Made by a program: the position numbers and the translations under genes. A stretch of 52,690 bases of DNA, taken from positions 1-52,690 of the forward strand of contig VDMD01000148.1 of the NCBI GenBank assembly GCA_007026445.1, in the 5' to 3' direction. The notes beneath the pieces were generated by a model that was not told the DNA's origin, did not search any database, and worked only from the letters and a program-made list of their open reading frames with translations. How positions within the stretch are numbered: position 1 is the stretch's first letter; every line of letters begins with the position of its first letter. This document shows, one piece after another, positions 1 to 10,589 of this stretch. This DNA comes from Schizophyllum amplum. Lineage: Eukaryota > Basidiomycota > Agaricomycetes > Agaricales > Schizophyllaceae.

Positions 1-262
1 TGGTATGTATGTGTCGGTTTGATATGTATTTGTTGGTTATGGTTATGGTGAATTATAGAGTACATGATGTAGCAGAGGAGTGAGGTGATATAGCAGAGGA
101 GGGGTGGGGCATCATTCAAAGGAGGGGACAATGGTGCAGGAGGGGACGCCGATGCCCGTGAACGGGTCGGGCGATAGCGTCAGTGGGTGGAGTGAGCGAC
201 GACCCCGGTGCGATGCGGCGACGACGCCAGAGGATGCGGCGGGCGACGACGGACAGTTGGCC

Positions 263-1609
263 TCAAACGTACTCTTCGAGCACGCGGCCTTTCCGACCCA
301 TCCAAGGCCAGCGACGCTCGGGGTTGATGGACGTGTTCGGCTTGAGCTGAAAGCCGAGGCGCGCGAGCTCAGCGAGGATGCGACAGATGTTGCGCGTGTC
401 CTGGTAGGCGAGGTTAGCACAGGCGGCGTGAGAGTAAAGGCAGCACACACGTCAATACCACTATGTTGTCGACCTTGGAACTCTGGTAGCCCGAGAGCCC
501 TCAATTGAGCCGGAATATTGGGAGTCCGCCGGCGAGGGAACATGGACTGCACGACGTTGTCAGCTAATGTAAAGAGAGAGTGAATTTATCTTCGTACCTT
601 GTACGGAGGTGAAGAGGCCGAGTTATAGTCTGAGTTGAGAAGGGTGATCCTGACGTTGGCGATGAAGACGAGTTCGACGACTGATCGTCCATCCACTGCA
701 TGACGGGTACCCGTACATCCAGGACATCGCCGCGCATCCAGTCCGGGAACGTGATCTACATCGTTCAGTACCAAGCCACACAGTATGCAGCCACCCACCT
801 TTGACAAGAAGCATTGCTTCACCACGAAGTCACGCAGGTCAAACGGCCCGTCACTGACCCAGCAGTACTTGGCCAGCCGCTTGCCCGTGTTCCGGTTGAT
901 GAGTCCGTTGCGTATCATGAAGGCATAGAACGACCTCAGAACATCCGGAACGGCGGCGAGGCATCGACTTGTGACTACTGGCAACGGTGTTATAGCAGGC
1001 TGCAGCCGATAGATAGAAAGTACAGACTTGAGTGATGCCGGTAAGGTCTGTACAAATTGCGATAGTACAGGCCGCCAGGTTGGTCGGACGTAGCTATGGA
1101 AGGTGTCGACAACCTCGAGCACGGAGGCCGTGCCGTCCGCGCCTTTGTCGCGCCACCGCATAAGGCATACTGGGAACTCCTGCGGCGAGGTGAGTCATAA
1201 CGAACAATGAACACCAGCAGTCACACACTATAATTTCATTGGGGTAACTGAAATTGGTTCCTTGCATACAGGTGCCCTCCACGTCCACGACGAGGAAGGC
1301 GTCATAATTCTGTTTGGTCGTAACAATGTTCTGGGCTTCGCATACATCCTGGGCTTCATAAACGGACGATAGCAGAGGCGACGGCGGCGGCGACGGCGAG
1401 GGTGTGCTGTGCAGCGGCAGAGGCGTGATATCAACCGGCGTCCGCACGGGTGAAAGACGCTTCAAGTCACTGCCAAAGGACGTCCGGGCGTATGAGGGCG
1501 ACGGTGGCGGGGAGTCCGGCAATGAGATGGGAGCTTTAGAAAGATGCTTGCGTACAAAGAGAACAACAAGAAGGCAATAAGAGCGAGAACAATAAGAAGA
1601 AGGGGCCAT
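263..1609 (-). CDS. ERI-1 / 3'hExo-type 3'-5' exoribonuclease (reading frame broken)
   Basis: DEDDh-family RNA exonuclease, the type that trims small RNAs and histone mRNA or rRNA 3' ends. The first exon ends with VVDVEGTC (catalytic Asp and Glu). After an intron at 1228-1180 the chain continues EFPVCLMRWRDKG and the HSYVRP segment. Further on are DGPFDLRDF (third acidic residue) and, after an intron at 450-401, HSGID-DTRN (His and last Asp), then a conserved RRWPWMG tail. The N-terminal ~90 residues are Ser/Pro-rich; the start (ATG near 1609, upstream ATG at 1705) is uncertain. The conserved FCTDLTGITQ segment is one base out of frame with its upstream exon (near 1055), and the frame returns near 948. 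A third one-base mismatch lies at the splice near 600. Either the sequence carries indels or this is a pseudogene. Family call is secure; intactness is not. Confidence 0.8.
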
Positions 1610-1707
1610 AGAAGGAGGCTGCCTGCGCGAACAGGCGCCCATTGAAGACCCATGGTGGCGGAGGAAGAAAAGCAACCGTCGCCCGGTCGCATGCATGGCT
1701 CGCACCC

Positions 1708-1730
1708 GACCACGTGGTCACAAACACGTG
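1708..1730. promoter_or_regulatory. Paired CACGTG E-boxes in a divergent promoter
   Basis: Between the ERI-1-like gene (-) and the CMS1-like gene (+) lie two CACGTG cores at 1711-1716 and 1725-1730. The first sits in a perfect 12-base palindrome, GACCACGTGGTC (1708-1719). CACGTG is the classic site of basic helix-loop-helix and bZIP factors in fungi. The position, 60-80 bases upstream of the CMS1 start, fits a shared regulatory element, but which factor binds is unknown. Confidence 0.45.
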
Positions 1731-1789
1731 GCAAGTGTTTTCTGGGCTTTCCTTTTGTTTTCCGCCGTGGCTCTCTGATCCTTTCACCA

Positions 1790-2909
1790 TGGCCGACAGA
1801 GGAGACGACCTCGACGACGACTTCAGCCCGACGGCCTCGTCGCACTCTCCGACGATGAAGCTGGCGTGACGTCGATCTCGAAGACGCCGACACCGGCGCA
1901 GACGAAGACGAGGATCAGGACCCCGCGCCGAACGATCGCGCCGCCGCCGACAAGAAACGCAAGCGAAAGGAGAAGATGAAGGAGAAAAGGCCAAGGTGCG
2001 TCGCTAGCCACCATCTTCAGCACTGCCTAACCACCTCCCAGAAGCGCAAGCTCATCGAGACCATGGGCGCCGAGAGCGAAGACACCTCGGTGGCGGCCGC
2101 TAGCCCCTACGACCTTGCACAGTACCTTGCCGGTATACAGTCCAAGACCTTCAAAGACATGTCAGCCCTCGAGCTGAGGGACATGCGCATACCAGGCGCG
2201 CGCCACTTCTCTTATCTTTGTGACGTTCTTAATTGACGATCAGACCGCACCCACCCGTAGAAGACGCCATTGCCGACACAACGGTCTGGACTGGCCTCGC
2301 ACACTCGACAATCTCGTCGACTTCATCATGAAAGGTATACTATACTTCCCGTCCCTGCCTCTCACTTGTCCGACTGATCACGTCAACAGCGTGCCCGCAC
2401 TCAAGACCCGCCTCGGGCAAAAGTCCAAGTCGAACGGCGCACCCACCATGCTTTTCATCGCCGGTGCAGCCCTGCGCGTCGCCGACGTGACCCGCGTTCT
2501 CAAGAGCACGAAGCTCCGCGGAGACAAGGGCGGTGACGTCGCGAAGCTCTTTGCCAAGCACTTCAAGCTGCAGGATCACGTCCAATACCTCAAGCGCACC
2601 GCTGTCGGCGCCGCAGTGGGCACACCAGGTCGAGTAGGCAAGCTTCTGTGTGAGACAGGTGAGTTTTCGTCGATGCTTATGTCTCGTCTTCCCCAATGTT
2701 TATATAACGCTCACTAACACCGTTCTCCAGATGCCCTGACCATCTCCGCGCTCTCGCACATCGTTCTCGATATTACCTTCCGCGACGCCAAGAAGCGCAA
2801 TATCCTGGACATTCCAGAGACGCGCGACGAGATCTTCAAGACGATCCTGGGATGCCCGAAGGTGTTGAAAGGGATCAAGGAGGGGAAGATCCAGGTCGTC
2901 TTGTTTTGA
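1790..2909 (+). CDS. CMS1: CMS1-like small-subunit ribosome assembly protein
   Basis: Homologue of yeast Cms1, a DEAD-box-like protein of the small-subunit processome in the nucleolus. The start MADRGDDLDDDF is followed by an acidic stretch and a Lys/Arg tract. The next exon (from 2041) carries KTFKDMSALEL. Then come RTLDNLVDFI, TRLGQKSKSNGAPTMLFIAG, KLFAKHFKL and VGTPGRVGKLL, the degenerate helicase-like core. The last exon (2731-2909, after an intron at 2659-2730) ends KEGKIQVVLF, the normal C-terminus. Five single-base disagreements interrupt the frame: near 1828, 1866, 1986, 2295 and the junction at about 2391. All can be explained by one missing base in a short run. The donor near 2192 begins with GC rather than GT. 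Family call is strong; the frame needs correction. Confidence 0.82.
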
Positions 2910-3299
2910 GGGGTCCACCGTGTCTGAGGGATTTTCCGTGCCGCAGAGGAGCCCTGGAAGGGAGATGCTGCGTCGCTCAATGTACATATGCGCCTGGCGA
3001 GTAGACTGCTCGCCATCACTCGTCTCTTCACTGTATCATTATCACTGCTGCATCTCATAATCATCCCACTCACCTAACATGATGGTCCACGATGTAGAGG
3101 CTGTATACGAAGGCGAGCAGTTGTGAAGCGGGAGACTAGTCGCGTATGCTGGCACGATGGGTATGCTGAGGGTACAGACCCGATAAATAGTGATTGTGCA
3201 GGATTATCATACAATAGTTCTAGATATGTGGTCGTGAAATCCATGGCATCCAAATGATACAGAGAAGATACCGGCTCGAAGGAAGAACGGGAGTGGTGT
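2910..3299. other. Convergent intergenic stretch
   Basis: About 390 bases between the tail-to-tail ends of the CMS1-like and cytochrome b5-domain genes. No coding frame in it resembles a protein family; it is probably two 3' untranslated regions. No further structure seen. Confidence 0.6.
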
Positions 3300-4090
3300 T
3301 CAAGACGCAGGCTCGGACACCAGGAATCCGACCATACATTGGTCGAGCATGAAGTCCGCGTTAACCCAAGCATGTGTTACCGCTAGAGGATCCTCGTCAA
3401 CGCTCTGTCCATGCTCATGCAGACCGTAGGCTACTCACCAAACAACTTCGTCCCATCGCGCCCCGCCACCCGCATCAGCTCCCTCTCCCCGCCTGGATGA
3501 AAGGGCATATACGCCGTCATATTATACACCTTCCCATAGATCGCCGTCCATGCATCGTCCTTCTTGTTATGCGCCTTCAGCATTGACGGCGTCACCCGCA
3601 ACAGCGTATCCACCCCCTACACATACGATGAATAAATGTCCCCGCCCCACACACCCGCAACTAATCAAGTACGCACCCGCAAATCCTGCCCGGACGCCTT
3701 CAGGTTCGCCCAGTCCAGGGGTCCACGCCCTGGTGCCAGCGCCACCTTCTCCCGCGCGCGGATCGGCTTCGACGTCGACGGCGGCAGCGCCAGCCCGCCT
3801 CCGCGCGATGGCGGCGCCAACCCCGGCGTCCGCACCGCGAGGCCCGGATTCGGCGGCGGCGGCATGCGCTGCGTATCCGTGAGCACCCTGGGCGCCGGCT
3901 GCGAGGCGCGCTGCGCGCTGTTCAGCGCAGGGAACGCTGGCGGGGTGTCGTCCTCCGTCTCCGTCGCCGAACCGTCCTCCTCGTCCTCGGGCGGCGGGGC
4001 GATGGTGCCAATCGTCACCTCGGGCTTCTCTTCGCGGGCGGGTGAGGGGGCGGGGGCAGCGGAGAACCAGCTGCTGAGGTAGGCGGCCAT
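3300..4090 (-). CDS. Cytochrome b5-like heme-binding domain protein
   Basis: Three exons (4090-3677, 3616-3439, 3382-3300) splice exactly in frame to 224 residues. The C-terminal ~85 residues form a cytochrome b5 fold: a TPSMLKAHNKKDDAWTAIYG strand/helix segment, then FHPGGERELMRVAGRDGTKLF, in which HPGG holds the first heme-ligand His. The second His lies in THAWVNADFML at the end. Up to residue ~138 the chain is acidic and Pro/Ser-rich, with no transmembrane helix and no partner domain such as a desaturase or reductase. Many fungi have such stand-alone b5 proteins as electron carriers; the physiological partner cannot be told here. It diverges from mL60 across a 131-base promoter. The family call is secure. 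Confidence 0.85.
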
Positions 4091-4221
4091 GATGATGGTG
4101 GCCGTGGTAGTGGGGAGGAAGGTGGTGATAAGTCGCGCAAGCCAGTCGGCGACCAGCGCTTAGCTCAAGCGCGCGGTGATCGGCGCGCGCTTCCCACGCT
4201 CCGCACCTGCTCCCGCCCGCC

Positions 4222-4689
4222 ATGTTCGGCGCCTTCAGGCCTACCAATGTAGCCCGCGGCGGTAACCTCTGGTTAGCACTCTCGAACTTCTGTACCAAAT
4301 TATGTGGTGAACATGAATTTGCAGGAAGATGCCCATGAAGCTCTCCTCGACGCGCAAAGCGAACGTCCGCCACCGCCTTAAAAAGGTGGACTCTGTCATT
4401 GAGGCCGTGCGCGCCAGCGGCATAGAGTGCACAGCGCTAGTGCGTATGCAATCTATATGCACATCGTAGCCGCTGAACTCGTACCCAGGAACGCGCCCTC
4501 GAGTTGCCGAAGGAGAGCGAGATGAAGGCGCGGGACAAGTACACTGTGTTCTCGCGGTCGTCGAAGACGTACCGCAAGCCCATACAGTTTGTGCCCAAGT
4601 GGACAAGAGTGCGTTTCTGCGTCATGCACTCTATGACCATGCTAACCACCTCGTAGTTGACCCAGCGAGTGAACCCGAAGGGTTTCTAG
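4222..4689 (+). CDS. MRPL31: Mitochondrial large-subunit ribosomal protein mL60
   Basis: Four exons (4222-4271, 4325-4439, 4489-4608, 4657-4689) give 105 residues with all splice phases correct. The protein begins MFGAFRPTNVARGG and carries TRKANVRHRLKKVDSVIEAV, then ARDKYTVFSRSSKTYRK and the C-terminus RVNPKGF. This is the mL60 (yeast Mrpl31) pattern: a short basic protein of the fungal mitochondrial 54S subunit, with a KYTVF core and a conserved NPKGF end. Introns are 48-53 bases. Length and both termini match the family, so the start is well fixed. Confidence 0.9.
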
Positions 4690-5269
4690 TTCGACACGTC
4701 CCAGTCCAGTTCTACCTCGTATATCCGGATAATACACACTTGCCCCCACTTCTGCCCCACTTCATGCTCAGCACACCCGAGGATACCTTCAAAGAAACGC
4801 TGCGCTTGTCCGGTCCAGTCCAGTCTTACTCACGCTCTGGACCCTCTCCCTTCGCGCCGAAATCTTCATGTCAACCTGGAGGCCATGGCAACAAATGCCT
4901 TATTAGACTAAGATGCGCTTTCATCCACGCTGCATGTGAAAGTGTATCCTCCGTGGGCAGCGTGTGATCGAAATGCACAGTGCATCCCTCAGCAGCTATC
5001 TCAGGCCCTCGGTTTCGAGCAACTTGTCCAGTTCCAATACAATGAGTTGAACGCATATGTACAATGCATAGAGATTCCGCATACAAGCATGAGCATAACC
5101 ATCCGGGGTATACCGGGCCAAATTCAGCAAGTAGCAGCAGACACAGGCAGCGAATTGCGCGCCACCGTCGCGCTTCGCCCTTCCTCCTGCACCTTCTCCT
5201 CCGTCCTCCCTTCCTTCCTCCTCCCACCTCCTTCCTCCTTCCCTTCTACTTTCCCAGACAGCTGACCTC
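4690..5269. other. Convergent intergenic stretch with CT-rich tract
   Basis: Region of 580 bases between the ends of mL60 (+) and the NYN gene (-). It contains a strongly pyrimidine-rich run at about 5177-5255 (repeated CCTTCC and CTCC). Open frames here are short and unlike any family I know. Probably untranslated 3' sequence of both neighbours. Confidence 0.5.
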
Positions 5270-8200
5270 TCAGTCCAAGGCCCCCTCCGTCCACTCGTCC
5301 TCCAGCGCCACCCACTCCACCTTGTTGTACGTCCCCTCGTACACGATTCCATGCGCGGCCGCCGCCTCGATGTACTGCTTGAAGTTGCGCACGCCCTGCT
5401 CGTAGTCAGAACCATCGTATCCCCACTGTAACTGGGACCCCCATCGTGATCGTACCCCGCTCGTAATGGTACCCCATCATAACCCCCTTCACGCCAGCGT
5501 CCAACGAGAAACTCACCGCATTCGTATACACCGCCGCATGCTGCCGCAGGAGCCTTTGCGCCACCAAGCTTCGTGCAGGACCGAACTGGCCCTCGCTGAG
5601 GTAGTCTTGCAACACGCGGACGAGCGGCCTGAAGCGCTCGTTCTCCGCCGTGAAGGTCAGCACGGCGGGTCGGCCAGGTCGCGTCGATTTGCTCGCTGCC
5701 GCAGCGGTCGTGCTAGACGTCTCCTTCGCCTTCGCCTTGCTCTTCGTCGCAATCGAAGGAGCTGCCGTCCCGTTATTGGCCTTGATTGCTGCAGATGCTG
5801 CTGGCACCGTCGCTTCACCGGCCGCCATCGCTGTTACCCAGCTCGATGTCGATACCGGTCGCGCTGACGCGGACGGCGCCCTCTCCCTGGGACCATTCAG
5901 CACCGTCAGCTCCGAGCCCTCCAACATTGTCTGCCCAGAAGCCTTCGACGCCGACAGCCCATCCGCAATCGACGTTGCCTGTTCAGGAGGACCTATATCA
6001 AAAGAAGAAGAGGCACCTATCTTCATCTTCTCATCCTCGATCTCGTTGGCGTTGACCACTGGCTTCCATTTTGTTGACGTTGAGGCCGCTATCGGAGGTT
6101 GGGCACTCGCTGCCGTAGGCTGAACACTCGCTGCCGTAGGTTGAGCATCCGCTACTGTCTGAGGAAGGCCCACTGGCGCCAATTGCCCTGGAGCAGCAGC
6201 TGGCTTGGCGGGAAGAGACGCGGACACGTTGGACATCGTCGCTTTGACGAATTGAGGAGCCGGCTTGGCGGGAAGCTTCGCGATCTGCGCAGGCGCTTTC
6301 GAGGCTGCTCTCGAAGCCGGCCTCATAGCTTGTGCCGATGCCGGCCTCGCAACTTGCGGAGGTACAAGGTTCGCTGGCACTGGTGTCTTCCCCCGCGTGG
6401 TCTTCGGAAGTGGCGGTGCTTGCAACGTCGACGCAGGCCTGCTCTGAGGAGGTCGATGCACTGGCGAGCCCATCGGCGACGACGACCGCGCCCGTATAGA
6501 CGCTGACGGCGTCCGCCCTCTGGACCTACCTCTCGGCTCCGGCGTCCGCATCCGCCTTCCCTTCATTGGGTCCGAGCATCGTCGCGGCGCATCTGGGCGG
6601 AGGCTGTGCGCCGCGTTCCTCGGGGGACTGCGCGGGCCCAGCCCACAACCCCTGCGCGCCGGGCTAGCCGACCTTGAGCGTGAACGCCTGGCGCGCGATT
6701 CCCATTCGCCGCGCGAAGCGCGTTCCCAATAGGTCCCGTCGCCCGTAATATATATGAAGTCGTCGCCGAACGAGGTAGACAACCACTCGCCATCCAGTGC
6801 CGGGCGCCTGTACTCCACTCTGCCGTCAACAAGCATTGGGGAAGGAGACCGTGTAGTATCACGTCGGTGACGGCTAGCCGGGCGCCAGTGTCTATCAGAC
6901 GTCTCGGGGAGGACGTTGGAGATCTTACGATCTTTGGGAGACGACAATCTCTCTTCGAGCGAAGGACGCTTCGGTGGTCGAGATGTCCCAGCCGTCAATT
7001 CGGACGGCGCGGTAGGCGTAGACATGGACGCTTGCTTGAGGATATGCGCCGCTGCAGCGCCGCGCACGCGAGCGGCGGCTTCTCGTTCGCGCACTATCGC
7101 TTGCTCCCGTTCCGCTTTGGTGTCTTCAAGATTGAACATGTCCACGTCTTCGATGACCTTTTCGTTCTTGCTGGCTGTCGTTGTGTTCTCCTGCGCCTTC
7201 GAGGCCTGCATGTAAGCGTCGCGACTGTAGGACGTCAAGCATTGCATTGCGCCTACCTCCTTCGCCTGCGCCGTTAGCCGGCGCGCCACTTCAACAGCCT
7301 TGTCGTGTGCTGTCTGTTCTGTGGCACTGCGGCCGCCTTGCACGACCGACGTAATTGAAGGTTGACCACTCGCAGGCTGATCGCAGTCCGTGGTCCCTTG
7401 CGTTGTCAATATCTTGTCGCGCCCTGCTTGCTTCGGGGTCGGTGGCGGAGACGAGTCGATGTCCATATCTTCTTCGCCTGCACTAGATTCGACGCCATCC
7501 ATGGGCGGTGGCGTCGGCGATCGAGGCGGCTCTGGCGCCTCCTCGTCTTCCTCGGTCAATGACTGCAGGGCAGTCGAAGGCAAAGATGACAATGGAGCAA
7601 ACGATACATGTAGCGGTACGGGAGCTGGGCTCTTGCTTACGTGCCGCAAAGGTATGGCAATGCGCTCGCGCTGGTCGTCATCCAGAAGGATGACGCTTGG
7701 CGACCTGGAGGGTACGAAGATAGGTTCCGGAATCGGTACCAAAGCTGTACGCGTTTGCGAGGTCGAGGCCGAGCTGACGTCTGGTACAATGTCCGTCTTC
7801 TGCACTGGTTGAGACGGCCGTGACGGTTGTGGACCTTGTTGAGCGGGGCCGGAGAATGATTTGCCGGTAATTGCAGACAAGGTCCGCTCGAATTGTTCGT
7901 TCAGGATTTGAGCAAGTGGAAGGTTGCGCTGTGCTGCTTGTTGCGTCGTCTGGGATCCGGACGTCGAAGGAAGCTGCGATGAAGTACCCAATGGGCCGAG
8001 CGCCTGGTGAGTCTGGAGGTATTGCGCCTTAGCTTGAGACGCGGCGAGGCCTTGGCCATTAGCGACCGATGCTTGTGCGTTGAGAGTACTTGTTGCAGCT
8101 GTGGTTATTGTCATGGCGGTGGATGAGGATTGCCCGGCTTTGTCGAGAGGCCGATCATTGACGAGTGCGGCGGGGACCTTCGCTGTGTTGGTATGGGCGT

Positions 8201-8982
8201 ACCGAGCGACGACAGAAGTAGGTTCGGTCCGTGGACGCGAAGCGGCCGTACTGTTGAAGACGGGCGCAGCTTTAACGGGAACCACTGACCAATCCTTGTT
8301 GTGGCCAGATGATCTCGAATATGGCTTTGAAGGATTCTTCATCGGTGCAGACTTCAGGCCGAGCACCTCTGTCCGCCAGTCGTATACTCGCGAGGCTTGC
8401 GAGTGTAGACTGACATGTGGATTGTTCTCGGCCGGCGATATAAGAATGATCCTGTAGTTGCGAAGACGCAAAGCCGCCATCGCATATGCGAAGTCACGGT
8501 CCCCGGACACAACGATTATCGTGCAGGGAAGCGGATTGTCCCAAGCATAACACATCATGTCAACTGCGTCAACGCGGACGTGGGAAGTGCAGGTATGACA
8601 AGAGGGTGATCATCGGCCTCAGCACCGCGAAGGACGATCATGACTTGTACTTACCTAGAAGCATGAGATCCGCTACCTCCTTCCAGCCGTTATGTGGTGT
8701 ATCTGTCAGCGAGACTCCAGATATCTGAAGCTGTGAACGGAGTTCGTAGAACTTGTAGTCTTTGCCGTGCGGCATCTCCAAATAGGCCTTGAAGACATTG
8801 ATGCTACCGTATTGAAGGGCAATGTCGCGAATCTTCTTGACGGCGTCGTATCCAGTCATCTCAGGCGGAACTGGGACATTTTCTATGCAGGCGAGTTTAG
8901 ACGGCGAGCTTCATTCAGCGAGAGACAGAGGCGCACCGTAATCCCAGAATATGCCCACAACGCCGTTTTCTTGGGAGCTCAT
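5270..8982 (-). CDS. NYN-domain (MARF1/limkain-type) putative RNase with long disordered linker
   Basis: Three exons: 8982-8937, 8882-8655 and 8563 to 5270. They encode about 1,188 residues. Residues ~5-165 form a NYN (PIN-like) domain: GIFWDYENVPVP (catalytic Asp), YLEMPHGKD, VADLMLLVDM and VVSGDRDFAYA (Asp cluster), then ASRVYDW. A ~900-residue Ser/Pro/Ala/Thr-rich linker follows, with an RS-like patch RRSRSRSASPARR near residue 715. The last ~120 residues fold again: FRPLVRVLQDYLSEGQ, then NFKQYIEAAAAHGIVYEG and KVEWVAL, resembling a LOTUS/OST-HTH winged helix. The last segment is in frame only if the five-C run at 5438-5442 (+ strand) is one base too long; otherwise the protein stops at 5406. 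RNase function is inferred from the family. It diverges from MOG1. Confidence 0.8.
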
Positions 8983-9410
8983 GAGTGCCTGAGGTATGAT
9001 GGGCGCGACAAGCAGAGATGGAGATGAGGGCAAGAGACAAGAAAGAGCGGGCAATTGTCGGCGGTGGCCATACAGCTCTGTGGTTGCTCTGTGGTTCGCC
9101 GTGAGAAAGGCGTGCTCGGACCCCGGCGCGCTTGGTCTTGTTTGCGCGCCGTCCCACGTGATGGCGACCGGGCCGGAAATTATACTTGTGTCCGCAACTT
9201 CGACCCGCATCTGCTCTCAACTCAAGCAGGCATTTCTCAACTAATATACGATCTTGACCTGGCGCGTAGTTCTTGTTGCAAACATTTCGAAGGAGCCCAG
9301 GCAAAAATACAGACGGCATCACTGAACGTCAGACTCGATCATCGCATCGCGAGTCCTTCATCACTGCAGTTGAACTACCCCCTCAACGCTTGCACTACAT
9401 TCCGCCCCAC
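8983..9410. promoter_or_regulatory. Bidirectional promoter region, NYN gene / MOG1
   Basis: A 428-base gap separates the two start codons of divergently transcribed genes, so both promoters must lie here. A CACGTG core is at 9155-9160. No clear TATA box is seen on either side. No convincing gene is present. Confidence 0.5.
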
Positions 9411-10069
9411 ATGACTAGCGCCGTTCGTGATCTGTTTGGCGGTGCCATAACGGCGAGGGCGCCCACGACGCTCATCGATGCATCGTATGTTCTTCGCGAT
9501 TGACCTTCCCCCGACGCCTACCCCTCATGTCCGACTTCGCAGAGACCTGCGACAAGTCCCTGACACTCAGGAAGTCTTTCTGTACCCGGACTCTAGTGCC
9601 AGCATCATCGTCGAAGTTCTGCAGCGCGTCGAGCCTACGTATTTTGACGATGCTATCAGGTCCGTCAGTCCATCTCGTCGTGACCGACTGCTGACATCTC
9701 CTTCTCAATGTGGATAGATTTCACTTTAATTCCCTCGCGCACGACAACGATGCGCAAGCAAGCACAGTCACCAACGTGTCTGTCATTCCCAACGACCGAG
9801 CTGGGGATCAGACGCCATCAACTATCATCCTCTCTGGCGTACAGAGCGTAGCCAAGTTCAACCGCGCGACTCTCGACGAAGTCCGCGTCTTGATGGCGCT
9901 ATATCGCGTAGAAAGCAAGGGGATCGACCTAGTTGTCACCTTCAACGTTCCCACCTCGACATCGGAAGACTCGGGTGCTGTCAAGTCTGAGCAGTGGATG
10001 GTGATCGAATCCGACTTTAAAACCTTCGTAACCTCACTACAAATCGTGGATTTCGGCCTTTTCGCATAG
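9411..10069 (+). CDS. MOG1: MOG1, Ran GTPase-binding nuclear import factor
   Basis: Three exons (9411-9484, 9543-9659, 9718-10069) join in frame to 180 residues, the normal length of Mog1/PsbP-like Ran-binding proteins. The start is MTSAVRDLFGGAITARAPT, matching the family's short N-terminus, FGGAI, then VPDTQEVFLYPD. Next come IIVEVLQRV, YFDDAIRFHFNSLAHDNDA, and late in the chain LMALYRVESKGIDLVVTFN. Mog1 releases nucleotide from Ran in the nucleus and helps recycle it during nuclear transport. Both introns are under 60 bases. No frame errors. Secure identification. Confidence 0.92.
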
Positions 10070-10589
10070 GCCGCCTTCCACTTCCGTGCAGGCCAATCTC
10101 GTAGACAGAGAAAGTGTACAATAATAAAGATGGTGCGCCAGCCGGCACGAACGTCACAATACCCACTTCCTTTTCAGGCGAAACAATTGCAATTCCCTTT
10201 GTTTCCACTTCTGGACGAGGCGACACGTATGCAGGACCAAGCGTCGAAGTCCGGGGAACAAAAGCGCTCGGTCGTTCTCAGAGATTCCGGTGCATACTAG
10301 TCTATTCTGGGTCCTGCTGGGACCCAGCACAGGGCTGTGCATGACAATGGCACCATGGCCATGGATACGTGTCCATTCCGACATGACCCCTTATAAGACC
10401 GCCTCTGTGCTACTGAACTTAGTGCAGGTCTGAGTCCTCTCCTCCAGGTACCCCGTCACTGCGCACACTTGAGCCAGACTCAACCCTCTCTATTGCCGCT
10501 CACCACCCCCTACGCCTACTCGTCACTCGCTCTCTGCTCATCGCCACCCACCACTCGCCGCCACTCGCCACTCATCTTTAGTCGCCACT
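10070..10589. other. Intergenic region, MOG1 3' side and next promoter
   Basis: About 520 bases with no protein-like frame. Near 10540-10580 short CACTCGCC-type units recur, in a pyrimidine-rich stretch that runs into the start codon of the next gene; this looks like its promoter and 5' leader. Confidence 0.45.

Noticed and set aside
1..262. GT-rich start of the window considered as telomeric or subtelomeric
   Set aside because: There is no TTAGGG array; it is simply AT/GT-biased flanking sequence beyond the ERI-1-like stop.
10114..10344. 76-codon + frame after MOG1
   Set aside because: Sits directly after the MOG1 stop, with no motif or splice support.
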